Shown one piece after another: positions 20,752 to 32,129 of a stretch of 64,000 bases of DNA. The DNA lies in assembly GCF_025370935.1 (NCBI RefSeq), contig NC_133479.1:16347212-16411211 (forward strand), written 5' to 3'. This stretch comes from Choristoneura fumiferana. Its lineage: Eukaryota; Arthropoda; Insecta; Lepidoptera; Tortricidae. Below the pieces are notes generated by a model. It ran no database searches, was not told where the DNA came from, and saw only the letters and a program-made list of their open reading frames with translations. Numbering within the stretch: position 1 is the stretch's first letter; each line of letters opens with the position of its first letter. The translations under genes and the position numbers were made by a program.

Positions 20752-20933
20752 GATATTATAACGGATAACTCACGTCTTAAACGGCGCGCTTAAGGGGGGC
20801 TTGAGCGGTGGCGCGTAGTGTGCGTGTTGCGGCAGCCGCCGAGTCGCGTGCTCCTGAGAGGAAGGGCTTCGAAATAGCCCGAAACATGTCGAGCTAAACT
20901 CGGTTTAAGACGTGAGTTATCCGTTATAATATC
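20752..20933. mobile_element. Element bounded by perfect 31-bp inverted repeats
   Basis: The left arm 20752-20782 begins GATATTATAACGGATAACTC. The right arm 20903-20933 is its exact complement over all 31 bases. The 120-bp interior is GC-rich and carries a hammerhead-like motif on the plus strand. No target duplication is evident. It is probably a Penelope-related or foldback unit (inference). Confidence 0.75.
20840..20902 (+). ncRNA. Hammerhead-ribozyme-like motif 1
   Basis: Stem I is CGAGU/ACUCG (20840-20844 with 20898-20902) and GCUC/GAGC (20850-20853 with 20891-20894), separated by an internal loop. The core CUGA..GGA starts at 20854. Stem II is GGGCU/AGCCC (20864-20868 with 20876-20880). 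GAAA is at 20881-20884. Stem III is 2 bp (A-U, C-G, loop AU), and the triplet GUC ends at 20890. The core holds a 2-nt insertion (CUGAGAGGA instead of CUGANGA), so this copy is probably inactive. Penelope-like elements are known to carry hammerheads with such a minimal stem III. Confidence 0.6.
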
Positions 20934-20956
20934 TTTTAATAACATTGTATCGCTTG

Positions 20957-21081
20957 GTTCAGTTGAACATTTGTGAAGTAAGCTCAAAATTATCTAAACA
21001 CTCTCTTATTAATTTGGCAGTAGAGTCGTGTGTAAATCACTTTGAGCACCGTAACTGCTCTTCCACTTCTGCTGCTGAGTG
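20957..21081. mobile_element. MITE-4 copy 1 (diverged)
   Basis: Shares with 22858-22984 the blocks AGCTCAAAATTATCTAAACA, GGCAGTAGAGTCGTGTGTA and TTTGAGCACCGTAACTGCTC. The outer inverted ends are eroded. Confidence 0.65.
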
Positions 21082-22379
21082 TACATTGGAATTTTCGATC
21101 GGTTTGATTATTATTGATGAGATGAACATAAAAATGATAGAAATCAGCCGCCCTCTCAGCCGCGTCTTTAGCAGTATATTGATCGCAATTTTGTTCTTAA
21201 AATCAATAATAGTCGAAAAGCTTATAGAAACCTTCCTTTAAGCCGCAGCATAGCAACAGCGATATCTGGCGAACATGACGACCTTACTAGTGACGACACT
21301 CACGCACGATGCTGTGGTGTCGTAAGTCCGACTAACGCACATCGTGTTTTACAATTTAGCAGACACCGAAAGGCTTCGACGTTTCACAAAGACGTTCCTA
21401 GTCTCTCTCTGACGCGCTACGTCATTGCATATTCCAAGTTTCCATTCAAACATTACGGTTTTCTGGCATAATGTAACCACCCTATACATGTTTGAATTAC
21501 AAATTAGCCACGTCAAACAATAACACATGTACGACATTATCCGAAATAGAGTAAAAACCATCACAAAAACCACACGTATATCGATTCTCGTTTAAACAGG
21601 TCATCGCACTATGATGCTAACTAAAAAACTCAAAAATAATTATATTGTCGTTACCCTATTGGTTAACCAACATAGTTATACCAACGCGAAATTTAGATGC
21701 GTTCTTAAAACGAAGGTGTAAGAGTGATAATTTTTTATTGTTTGGTTCCTGGGTGTAGTTTTTGTGTGTTTTCTTGACGGTTATGTCACACGCGGCGTGT
21801 CACCTCCTGCTTGATGATTAATGTTCCGTCACTGTCTGCCTCCCGATAGTTAAGGCTCGATGATGGCAATGTCTGTAGTTGTGTTTCATTTATTGCGTAG
21901 CAGATTGATCATTATCCGCTATTGTACCAACAACGCTCAATTGTTCGTGTTCCATCGTCATGATTGTCTCGCTAACTGTACGATGATCATAATCGTCGTG
22001 CTTCTTTGTCTTTCTATCAAAAGTGACTACTTGGCTCCTTTTAAGAATTATATTTATAAATGTATTGTCGTTGCCTCCAAACGGTTTTACGTCGTCTTCA
22101 TCTGTTTGTCTCTCTTGGCTATTAGTGACGACTTTATCAATTGATTCATTCATTTTTTATCTTACTGGTTTTTGATGTTTAATATTGGCCGCCACTCTTA
22201 ATACTCTTGAGGATCAAATGATATGGGATAGGAATTAGAAATATATTTATACAGTAAGGATGGATAAGGCTCTATTATTTTCAGACTTGACACAACTTGG
22301 CTTTGAAGATTAAGCCTAGCTGGTCATATTTTTTGACACTAACTGTTGCCTAGAAAATGGGAACTATTCGTTTATCACC
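21082..22379. other. No recognised feature (1.3 kb)
   Basis: Open frames at 21860-22150 on both strands show no known domain or splice structure. Possibly intronic. Confidence 0.45.
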
Positions 22380-22552
22380 AGCGGGAGTGATGCAATTTTC
22401 CGGAATAAAAATTATTACCTATAATATGTCCTTCTTAGGGTCTCAAACTATGTCCATACCAAATTTCATTAAAATTGGTTCAGATTTTATTTATGACATA
22501 ATCAAGTAACAAACACCTTCACCAATTTTCTCATTTATAATAATAGTAAGAT
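22380..22552 (-). mobile_element. Lep1-like Helitron fragment, minus strand
   Basis: Complement reads ATTATAAATGAGAAAATTGG, then CATAAATAAAATCTGAACC, AATGAAATTTGGTATGGACA and TATTCCGG. The internal order matches Lep1 copies. The CTAG end is not intact. Confidence 0.5.
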
Positions 22553-22857
22553 AGAATTAAGGATCTCTCTCATAATTTATGACGGTAAGTCATATGACGG
22601 TATGATACCGTCTCTTTTTGTTTGGTCCCATTAAACACATACATCACAGTTATCATCACATGAAATAACAACCACTTAACACAAAGTGGTGAGACGGGGA
22701 ATACCAAAGTCTTAGTGATAAAAGGTCAAAAGCCAATAATATAAATTGCATTTAATTGGATTTCGTTTCATTAGGTTAGGATAGACATGATCTTGATAAC
22801 ACTCTCATCTATCAGATATACGCTTTTTAGCACACACAATGAGATATCGAAGTTGTT

Positions 22858-22984
22858 CAGTCAGCATCAGAAGTAGTGAGCTCAAAATGATCTGAACACT
22901 CTCTCATTCTCATTACCTTGGCAGTAGAGCCGTGTGTAGATCATTTTGAGCACCGTAACCGCTCATCCACTTCGCTGCTGACTA
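22858..22984. mobile_element. MITE-4 copy 2
   Basis: Ends AGTCAGCA and TGCTGACT are inverted. Inside, GAGCTCAAAATGATCT pairs with AGATCATTTTGAGC. The foldback unit is ~127 bp, and its diverged sister is at 20957. Confidence 0.75.
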
Positions 22985-25900
22985 TTCATATACGGGCAAC
23001 ATTACAACAACTGTCGACGACACTGTCAAACTTGACTGTTTCAATCATATTCAGAATTCTGCGACCACATTTGATCAGGATAATACTTTAATTACTGTTG
23101 CTACGCTAAGTTTAGGAATATTCCTATCCTCATTCAGAACGGATAACATGTGGTGCTAAATCCTTTCCAAATTGTCGTAATTACAAAACGTATGATTATA
23201 ATAACCGTCATAATCTGTATGTCTCCCACGATTATTCGCAAAGTTTATTGTTTAAATGCTACCTACTTACTGTAGTTATATGAGTTTTTTTTAACTATTG
23301 GATTAGGTCAGTTCGGTGGTTAATATTCTTCTTAAGATAAGTAATTACGAAAATATGTGTGCGGCACATGCAGCTATTAAAGATTTATAATTTAACTTTT
23401 CTATTTTTTATAGCTGTAACAGTGACATCGCTACTTCAGTATCAGTTTAATTTGGTTTTTTGTAGGAAAAGTTGGCTTTAATAACCATTTCTATGATACT
23501 AACCCAGAAAAAGTAACCTGACTGACTGATTGACTGGGTGGCAACGTAGAGCTTAAATCACTGGAAATAATGTCAAATTAGACAGTACCATAAAGGTGCA
23601 ACTACGGATCTTTTTTTTTGTTCCCACAGGGGGTCAAAGTTCACGGGTTTAAGCAATAAAACAATATGAATAAAGCAAAGTAGTTTTTGCCATTATTACT
23701 TTAAAAACAAACTTAACAACTCCATGCTAGTTTCTTGACACCAAATGATTATTCATACTTGTAATGATTCCATTGATCCTAAGCCTGCCTCGTGAGCAAA
23801 AAGCGATGATTTCGAACGCGGAATTTTAATCCGTGATTAAACAATCATTCTTATCGAAAATGATGACAATCAATCAACGAACACATTACAACATATAATG
23901 CTATGTATATCCGAATTTGTCACTCAACAGGACACATGTCACTCTTATTCTGTATCTTAAAAAACTGGTTTAAAACACGATGGTATCTCTCATCACATAC
24001 GTTTTGCGCGGCAAATGTAATGCCGCTGCTGAATTCTCATATCACATTATGGCTGTAACTTTTAAGTGTGATGTTATTATATTTGACAGTTTGCGAGCCG
24101 CAAATGTGGTGTCAAGTTTACGACACGTTAATAGGCTAATTCTGAGGACTGTAATACGTTATTATTATAGTGTTAATGGTAATTAATTGAGCGGTACACG
24201 GCCCGTGGGGCCAAGTGATTATTTTGAAGATTTGTCGCCGAATATATTCGCCGTTTCCATTATACACGGAGGTGTTATGACGTAACGCCCAATGATGAGA
24301 CGCCGTACTAAACACTAACTCAATTCCGGACGAGTTGTCTAAATATTTTACGTGAAGTCAATTATGAAAAGTATAGCAAAGCTTGTGTACTTATACTAAC
24401 TTCTAGGTGTTGCATCCGAAGACAAATTTAAAGTCATACTTCTCTTATAAAGTTTTCTTCGTTCACTCTAACAGAAATTTTCACGTCAACCCATTTTTTT
24501 TTACAAGGTATTTTAAAATTAATCCAGAATATAGATTCTTCGATTGAATACCTCTGTAAAAAATTTCATCGGAAATTTTGATTCAAAATGGTGTCGCCTT
24601 TGATTTGACGCGGCACACTGATTGAACACCGATCAACACATATAAATATTATGTCGATTCATAATTTAATAATCCTAAAAAAAATTACATATAGGATTGA
24701 ATCAAATTAATCTAATCATCTGTTGAATGGAATAATCCAGATTAATTTTGAGACACTTGTACATAAAAATCCTCGAGTATAGCTCGTTGTGTGATTCTCC
24801 GCCAGACGTAATGTAAGAATTTTCCAGCCTGAGTAAATGACCACCCGGCTGTTTTGCATATTTACATGTGTAGTAGTCATTTCTAGTCATTGCAGGTAAC
24901 GAGATCTTTGATACTACATTTGCATGCATTATCGTGAGTTTATTTAGCGAAAACGGGCTTAAGGAAATTTTAATATGTACATAGACATAAGGAAAATGGG
25001 GCTTGCAACGACTTAGTAAAACGATTATTTGAATAGCAACTTTAAAAGTCGGGTAAAAAATATAAAGTTATAGTATGTCATGCAAATATGTCTGCCAGCT
25101 AGAACGTAAATATTTAAATCATTGGCTATTTGACATCAATTGACATATTACGATCTATTTTGTGGATGGTAATACTGAAATTTGATGTCACTGCTGAGCC
25201 AACTCTGTTAATAACTTATTTTATTTTAAAGTTAAAAATCTAATTTTACAATTAATTGAAATGTTATCTGGTTTTCCGTGTTTAAATTAAATAGTTTTTA
25301 ATTAGATCTGTCTCTTGGAATCCGTTTCACAATCGTTAACCCTTTGTTGTGTATGACAGTTCCAAACAACTTGACAATTCTTAGCCTTGGGTTAGCAGTT
25401 AATTCAGAGTTATACAGTTAATTTTGATCCATGCAAGTCTGCCTAATGGTGTCAATTTTTTTTGCAAATTGAAGTCTACCGTGGTATGTACTAATGGCCA
25501 TTCAATGACGTGCCGTATCGCATATAACATTGGAAATAGTATATTTGGCGGAAGCAAACTCCAAATCCACATGTGCCGCAGCTTGTCGCCGTGCGGGTGT
25601 TCCTAATACTATACCGATGTCCTATTATAACCGTATTACCATACGTTCTTATGACTATTGCGTCACGGTTCAAATTCAAACGACGGGAGGGCGACAATTG
25701 TACCTACTAATTTAGGGTTGCCAACTATACTGATAAAAAACAGTGTTATACTGTTTTTCACTACATTATACATTTTTCTGTTGAACTATATTAAAGTAAA
25801 CAAAATACTGATTTCAGCATCAAAATGCCTAACACTAAGCATTATTGCAGTGTAGTCATACTCATAATAGAAGCGTTTCAGAACGAATCTGCCAATGTAG

Positions 25901-26402
25901 TATGTAGGTGCTATTTGGTAATTCAGATAAATAATTAGCGTTTTATCTATTTTAATATTAGTTTTACTGTGACGAGGCCTGGCTTTTCAAATTATATTAA
26001 ATTCATAAGTTGTGCCAGAAGCACTAGAAATTAAGTCCTTACGACATTAAAAAAATAAAATACTTTTAATTTTCTAAAATACTGTTTATTTTCCTTCTCA
26101 GGCCTAAATATACTTTATTTCTTGTAAAAAAAGTTGGCAACCCTATCTCTTTTTGTTACCGAAGTATACCCAGTGTGGGTCTAGCTTTAAATATAATTTT
26201 CTTAGGTATTAAGATGGTCTACTTACTGATATTTTCTAGTATTATTATAGAACTGAATGGAGATTGTTCGGAGTTAAAAGCGGACTGCCCCCTCTGAGCT
26301 AGGTACTTTTTTTGCACCATTCATTGATCTGGTGTGTGCGTTGATCTAGTAAGCCCTAGATTTCATTTCAACTTCTAATTCAATACCTACAGGTGCTTGA
26401 AG
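22985..26402. other. Repeat-poor, AT-rich stretch (3.4 kb)
   Basis: I see no exon, RNA gene or recognised repeat. Short open frames here lack motifs and splice borders. A moderately GC-rich island at 24190-24270 (GCGGTACACGGCCCGTGGGG) is the only compositional break. It may be intron or conserved non-coding DNA. Confidence 0.5.
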
Positions 26403-26535
26403 CAGTGGTAGCCTAGTGGTTTGACCTGTGGTCTCTCAAGCAGAGGGTCGTGGGTTCGACAAATTACATTTGAAATTTAGCATGAGCTTTGCGGCGAAGA
26501 AAAACGTAACCTGCACACACTTGCAAAGAGATTCA
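26403..26535 (+). mobile_element. SINE-1, tRNA-like head, plus strand
   Basis: The box-A-like TGGTAGCCTAGTGGTTTGAC is followed by CTCTCAAGCAGAGGGTCGTG, box-B-like GGGTTCGAC (26452) and the SINE-1 body TTTGAAATTTAGCATGAGC. Its 3' end abuts a TATG-type tail at 26540. Confidence 0.75.
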
Positions 26536-26539
26536 ATGT

Positions 26540-26712
26540 TGTATGCATGTATGTAAACTCTTTATTTTACAAAGGAAAAAAAAACAAATACAATTGACAA
26601 ACTTTGTGAAATGTTGTGTGTCTGTGTGTGGTTCCCAGTACGCAATTGGCCCGCATGGGAACTGCCGCCCGAGCCCTCTCAGTCTGAGAGGAGGTCTGTG
26701 CTCTACAGTGGA
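26540..26712 (-). mobile_element. Retroposon 3' end, minus strand
   Basis: TGTATGCATGTATGTAAACT followed by CTTTATTTTACAAAGG matches the minus-strand ends at 8653 and 10329. The part inward of about 26600 is unassigned. Confidence 0.45.
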
Positions 26713-26852
26713 ACGTATAAAGACCAAGATGACAAGGTTAATACCCAAGACTCGAGTCTTTTCATACAAATATCTGCCCCGCCCGCGACCTAGGATCGAA
26801 CCCGGGTTTTCGAGCTTTGAAGTAGGTTCTCTGACCAACTTATGCTTTTGAA
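26713..26852 (-). mobile_element. SINE-2, minus strand
   Basis: Complement: AGTTGGTCAGAGAACCTAC, box-B-like GGGTTCGATCCTAGGTCG, then GGCAGATATTTGTATGAAAA and GACTCGAGTCTTGGGTATT. The arrangement is as in the plus-strand copy at 1715. Confidence 0.75.
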
Positions 26853-26958
26853 ATCCGAAGGCAAGCTTAGCTTGAATTCCGAGCGCAGAATAATACTAAG
26901 TATGTTGTATTTACAATTAAAGTGAAGTTGACCTCTAGAATTAACGGTTTTATGGCCT

Positions 26959-27105
26959 AAAGCTCCATTCAGACCATGCAAGTACTTGCATGCAAGTTGC
27001 GTTACATTGCAAACTATTGAGGGACAATGAATTCAGTTGATCAAACAGTTACCACAATGTAGTGAAACTTGCTTGCAAGTTCTCTCAGAGTATAAATGGG
27101 GCTTA
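26959..27105. mobile_element. MITE with GCAAGT-rich arms
   Basis: The left end AAAGCTCCATTCAGACCATG and right end TATAAATGGGGCTT are imperfect inverted repeats. Inside, GCAAGTACTTGCATGCAAGT on the left and AACTTGCTTGCAAGT on the right pair in several registers. Confidence 0.55.
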
Positions 27106-27369
27106 ACTTCAAAACCATGGATAGGTTTGTTTTTGAACGGTTGCAATAAAATTTAACTCGCAAATTCACGAGACCAATCGTAAAATAATTACGATTATTG
27201 ATAACAGGGTTTCATTAAGACCATGGCGGCCGGGTGGTCTAGCCGCTTTGGTTTATGACGAGAGCGCTGTTGGATAGGCTTGTTAAAAGTTGAAGAAGTA
27301 TCGATACATCGATACAATATATCCGATATCGAAAATTGTATCAAAAACGATGTTTTCTTTTTTTATATA

Positions 27370-27476
27370 TGTAACTAGAAGAGCTGGAAGAAGCCACACA
27401 AGATCCAGCCAAATGGAAAACTCTTCTTCGAGCCCTATGTTCCTAGTGAGGGATAACAGGAACTCATCATCATGAT
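27370..27476 (+). pseudogene. LINE C-terminal remnant
   Basis: A plus-strand frame reads RAGRSHTRSS or, in the next frame, EELEEATQDPAKWKTLLRAL followed by a stop and GGAACTCATCATCATGATC. The second reading is like the last residues of RTE-type ORFs (compare 13715) with an ATC-rich tail. Confidence 0.5.
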
Positions 27477-28498
27477 CATTATATGTAACTGAAATCGCTG
27501 GAAGCCAAAACCGTAGGTAGATACGAATGAAAAAATATAACTGTATTGTCTATGACTTTTGACTAGTATGCTTGTTAGAACATAGCCTTTCAGTTTTTGA
27601 TATTTTTTTGTAATAAAAAGAAATACTGATAAAAATAACTTCGCCTTAATTGAGATTTTTGTACATTCAAATAATGTAAATTTTGTAAAAAATGAATGAT
27701 TCATATTCGTTGCTGTAAACCGTAATATCGTATAAATATCGTATATTTTTATTGATAACGATATATACTTAGATTTATACATCAATTTTTTTTTCAATTC
27801 CGACATCCCTACTGTTGGATGACCATGATCTTTATATTAATATCATGGCTGATTTTTAATGAACTAATTGATAAGGATAAAGAGAAATCGAGAAAAGGAA
27901 GAAACAAAAATATAGATATCCCACTATTTCATCATTCATTGACTTTTATGTGACAGATAAATGTGACGTGGTCTTTGTTTATTTGGGCAAAACAAACAGA
28001 GAGGGCATCACAGATATTTGTCACACAACATTTATGGTAAAACGGGGGGTATATCTAGCAGTTGAATAATCTTAGTATTCTTAGTCTAGTTTCATTTACA
28101 ATACATAAGCTACTTGCGCGACATTTTATTTCTCTTATAATAACTAAGTATACATAAGTTAGCAGTGGCGTGGCGTCAGATATTTCCGTAGTAAAGCCGA
28201 AGCAACGATCGCTTACATCTTGTTGTTGTTGTTATATTTTGTAAATATTAATAATAATAAATTCATTTATTATATTGGGCAAGCCGGTGGGAATAAGGTT
28301 CTATGGACGCTTCACCACTGTAAGTTAGTGATAACAAGTATGTAACTCCTAGCTCCATCTAATCGTGTGGAACAACTGCAACGCACTGCCAAAGTTTCTC
28401 AACTCGGGCGCATACAACATCTGTCTGGATAAGGTCTCTCTATAGAGGCCTACCCGCTACCCCCACAAGTTTAACAGTGCTCATCGTAAAATGACTCT
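27477..28498. other. No recognised gene
   Basis: AT-rich. ATA-rich simple sequence lies around 27480-27790 and 28245-28265. No supported coding feature. Confidence 0.45.
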
Positions 28499-28930
28499 AC
28501 CATATCCTTCATCATCATCAGCCTATGCAGTGCCATTGCGTCCTGTCCTCAGCTCGACGCATCTAGCTTCTACTTATGTCGGCGCCAGATATAGCTTCAT
28601 TTGTTTGAACACATATTTGATTGGTGTGTGTGGCACGAGACTTTGAATATGTGTCCAAAGTTTGAACAAAAATTTGCACTTTATCATGAATTTTTAGCGC
28701 ACATCAAAAAGCGTTCAAAGTTCAAAGCCATATCCATAACTATACCATCATCATCATCAGCCTATCTTTTGACATAGACATCTCCAACTACACCCCACTG
28801 GCCACGATCCTCGGCCACTCTCATCCAGTTCTTGTCTGCCACCTTGCGAAGATTATCGCTCCACCTAGTCTGAGCGCGTCCCACGCCACGCTTGCCGATC
28901 CGCGGTCTTCATTCAAGAGCTCGTTTACCC
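28499..28930 (-). mobile_element. RTE-like LINE fragments, minus strand
   Basis: Two adjacent starts, CATCATCATCAGCCTATGCA (28505) and CATCATCATCAGCCTATCTT (28745), mark 3' ends on the minus strand. The second continues CCACTGGCCACGATCCTC ... CTTGCCGATCCGCGGTCTTC, the complement of the KxRxWRPRIGKR-type segment. Both are truncated and broken. Confidence 0.6.
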
Positions 28931-30414
28931 CAGCAGTTATTAACTGTAGTACTTAACTAGGTACATTTAAAATCTAAAGTAGGAATAGTAACATAGCTAT
29001 TTTTTCCGCTCCACTCACAAAGCTATTTTCCTTTTATATTTTTTCCCATCCAAGTCGGAATTAAAGTTCTTACTCGTCCGCGACTTTTTACTATTGTCCA
29101 TTCGCGAATGAACGAGCTAATTTAATGCTCTGAAGAAGATTTCAGAACTACTTTAAAACTCTTTTATTGCTTAGTTTATTCCTTGAGAAACTTGGTTATA
29201 TAGGGTTTGTGGAAGGAGTTTGGATTAAGTCAGAGTTTTTCTTTATTGTCTCTTTTTTATTTTTCTCCGTTTATTTCTATGTGTATTTGAATTGTGTGCA
29301 CATGATTTTAGTGAACCGGAATAAAAGTTTTTAATTTTGTGTGTTTGGTATAAATCAAAAGAGAAAGAATAATAATAAAAAAGACAAGAGAAAAAAATAA
29401 ATGAAAATAAATAAGAGACAAAAACTTGTATTAAATTTTAACAAAATGTTTCTTATTTTTAAGAAAACTCATAATCAACCTCCGCATAATTGCTTCGTTC
29501 GTCTTGAAATTCAAATTTGGGACACTGATTTTAAAACGGAACCCCTTTTGCATTAAAAAAAAATACAAACACCGAACTTAAGAACCAGCCATAATCAGTA
29601 AGCACCGCAATAATCCGCTTTCCAAACGCAACATAATCAAAACACTAATTCCATGTGAAACAAACAAAAACGCATCGTAATGTAAGATAACCATCGAATC
29701 TTTTACACAATTTTTTGCCGCCATTTTTTCACCCGTGATGTAACGCGGTCGCCGACCCGACACCTGTTGCTTACGTTTTTTTTTAATTTCTCAAATCACG
29801 AGCACTGGACACTGGTCTAATAAGCACTCAGTTTTTGTGGCAACCTCTTTAGTTTGGAGTTATTGATTTATTTGTTGTTAGGGGTCAGACGAGCGGGTTT
29901 GCGGCGCGAGGCGTGGTCCATTGAGGTTAATGGTCACCGCGTCATGTCTATATGGAGTAGCTTAGACTGTTACGATGCCAGGCAAATGTAACGTAATTTT
30001 TTGTCACTAGACTTTCAGGTACCCACTTTTGAAACTGTCGTTGTAGCTCCTCGAGAAGAACAGCTCTGACCAACCAAACTGTGTAACTCAATGCACTCCA
30101 GCCACTGCCACTAAAACCAATAGCAATAGCAATACAACCTTCGAGTATCTAATTAATCAATCATTTATTTTGCAAATACTCGTATGTTCAGGTATTACAT
30201 AAAGTTGCAGTTCCATTGGCATATCATTTTTCTTCACTAAAATTTACCTTGTAGGTGTCTGTCTATGTACCATTAGCAAAATATGTGGTCTACCACCCTA
30301 AAGTTGATAATCGTTTGCATGTCATTAAACAATAATGCCAATAGACGCGTCTGTCAAATTGAAAGTTCGACTTAAGCGACATATTTAAAAATTGGTTCAA
30401 TTCAACTGCTGTAT
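28931..30414. other. No recognised feature (1.5 kb)
   Basis: At 29700-29770 the minus strand has GTTACATCACGGGTGAAAAA followed by ATGGCGGC in an open frame of 61 codons. This could be a first exon but has no further support. The rest is AT-rich. Confidence 0.4.
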
Positions 30415-30453
30415 CTAATGATTTACGCGTGCGAAGCCGCGGGTAAACGCTAG
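30415..30453 (+). mobile_element. Lep1-like Helitron 3' end only
   Basis: GCGTGCGAAGCCGCGGGTAA, then ACGCTAG at 30447-30453 before T. Only the terminal ~40 bp are left. Confidence 0.6.
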
Positions 30454-30489
30454 TATTAAATAAACTTGAAGTTGTCAGTCAACCTAAAC

Positions 30490-30724
30490 CAGCGGTTCTT
30501 AACCTTTTAGTTAAGAGGAACCATTTGACAAAATTTCTGTCTTGCCATGGACCACCAACCATTTGAAGGTAATATACGGTATAAGTAAAATTGTAAATGA
30601 ATGAACGGTTGCGACCGCTACTTGACTGGCGCGTCGTTTTGCCAATTCGTTGTTGATGGCTTCGCGGAATATTTCGAGTCCAGAGACCACCAGTGGTCCG
30701 CGGACCACCGGTTAAGAACCACTG
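30490..30724. mobile_element. hAT-like MITE, 235 bp, 8-bp duplication
   Basis: Ends CAGCGGTTCTTAACCTTTT and ACCGGTTAAGAACCACTG are inverted repeats starting CAG, as in hAT elements. The flanks ACCTAAAC (30482-30489) and AACTAAAC (30725-30732) match at 7 of 8 positions, consistent with the 8-bp target duplication of hAT. The interior repeats GGACCACC. Non-coding. Confidence 0.85.
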
Positions 30725-31071
30725 AACTAAACGAACCACTTAAAAGTACCGAATAATTCCGGCTTGATTTTAAAATCTCGTACATACATACTTAGAATAT
30801 GTTCATTCATTCATAATTTAACTACCAAACCTACTAGAGGCGTCGCTGCATACCGGCTATAAAAGACGTGACTCCGGCCCTTAAAGAGACCACGTACTAT
30901 CTCCAAATCTGAAGCAGACCGGAGACGACTTTGACTTTGCCTTTTACGACTTTTTAAGTGGCTATTATGGTGATATAAGACGCAACTTAATATCTTTATG
31001 TTGGAGCGCGTTGTAGAGTGGCGGTGCTTCCTTCAGATTGGACTAAATCTATTCGTACCGGTTTTCTTCTA
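30725..31071. other. No recognised feature
   Basis: No supported feature. Confidence 0.45.
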
Positions 31072-31165
31072 TTCTGCCGGTGGATGCAAGTGGCGAGACT
31101 GGCGAGTTGTCGTTTACTGTGGCGTTCTAAGGCGAGGCCTTTGTTCAGCAGTGGACGTCTTCCGG
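31072..31165 (+). mobile_element. RTE-like LINE 3' end
   Basis: GCCGGTGGATGCAAGTGGCG ... TGTTCAGCAGTGGACGTCTT, CCGGCTG. Terminal ~90 bp of the RTE-like element on the plus strand. Confidence 0.65.
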
Positions 31166-31725
31166 CTGTGTGTATTTTTAGGGATTGAAAAATCACTTCT
31201 TATAACTTGGCTCTCATTTATTTAAAATTTTGACTTTCTACATTATCACTACCTATGTGTTCGTTGACTCGCTAAATGTCAACCTCCTAAACATTTTATT
31301 TATGGTTTTAATTAAAGTATGAGCTGAACTAAAACTTAATAATGAACTAATCTAACCTTTTTCTTTACTCCTACTAGCGCAACTCTTCAAACTGCAAAGA
31401 AAAGGAGCGAAATACTTACAATGGCATATCATACTAAGATAAAAGTACCTTATCTCGTTGACTTAGCATTAAACCGCCACCCATAGTTATTCTATATTTA
31501 ATAACAGCTACTCGCGCGAGTACTTGACACCGTCTAAGCGTACATCATCTTTAAATATGAAATGTCTTCAAAAGCTAGTACGAGTATAATAGCGCGTACT
31601 CGTAGCTGACGTCATTAGTCGTTGCTTGAGCGTAACTCGACACTTATTGCTATGACCATGGGAATTCTCTTGGGGTGGTTGAGGAAACGTCAAACTCAGG
31701 CCAAAGGGCGCCATTTCATACATAA
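31166..31725. other. No recognised feature
   Basis: AT-rich; no exon or repeat recognised. Confidence 0.45.
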
Positions 31726-31815
31726 ATCATCATCATCTCTGCTGAGCAAAGACCTTCTCTCTTAACTAGAGAACTTGGTCTGTGATTCCCACGCGGGCTC
31801 ATATTGAAAACACAC
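31726..31815 (-). mobile_element. SINE-1 3' portion, minus strand
   Basis: CATCATCATCTCTGCTGAGC, AAAGACCTTCTCTC and GATTCCCACGCGGGCTC have the order of the SINE-1 3' half seen at 47818 (CATCCC...CTGCTGGG...TTCCCACGCGGGC), diverged. Confidence 0.5.
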
Positions 31816-31859
31816 AGCATCGATTTAATGTATGCAGGAGACTCGTTCGCAACTAGCTA

Positions 31860-32093
31860 CATTCACATTTATTGAAAGCAATAAAGATTTTGAATTTGAA
31901 TTTGTATTTGAATTTTATCTGTCGTGTTATGTTGTGACGCATCAGAACGGTATCGGTTTCATACATTTTATTATGGTTGCGTTCACATTTATCTGACGCA
32001 GTGTGTTGTGACGGCGTGTTGTGTCGCATCAAGTCTATAGAGCGAGAAAGAGACAGAGCTTCACAACATAACACGACAGAAATGTGAATGCGG
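31860..32093. mobile_element. Foldback MITE split by a LINE tail
   Basis: The right arm (32062-32090) is CACAACATAACACGACAG plus AAATGTGAATG. Its complement is found on the left as CATTCACATTT (31860-31870) and CTGTCGTGTTATGTTGTG (31919-31936), separated by 48 bp. The inserted 48 bp are an AATAAAGATTTTGAATTTG retroposon tail. Removing them restores a perfect 29-bp inverted repeat. Confidence 0.8.
31871..31918 (+). mobile_element. Retroposon 3' tail inserted in MITE
   Basis: ATTGAAAGCAATAAAGATTT followed by TGAATTTGAATTTG-type repeats. It is only the last ~48 bp of a retroposon, severely 5'-truncated. Confidence 0.65.
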
Positions 32094-32129
32094 CTTAATA
32101 CGCTGCCAGGGGTGTAGAAGAGTCGCCGT

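Noticed and set aside
21860..22153. Overlapping ~90-codon frames on both strands
   Set aside because: Mirror open frames of this kind are common by chance, with no motif or splice borders.
27222..27290. tRNA-like GGCCGGGTGGTCTAGCCGC
   Set aside because: A box-A-like word only. No box B at the expected distance.
29578..29763. Minus-strand ATG frame with ATGGCGGC context
   Set aside because: No splice support or homology that I can recall, and later codons look like random AT-rich translation.
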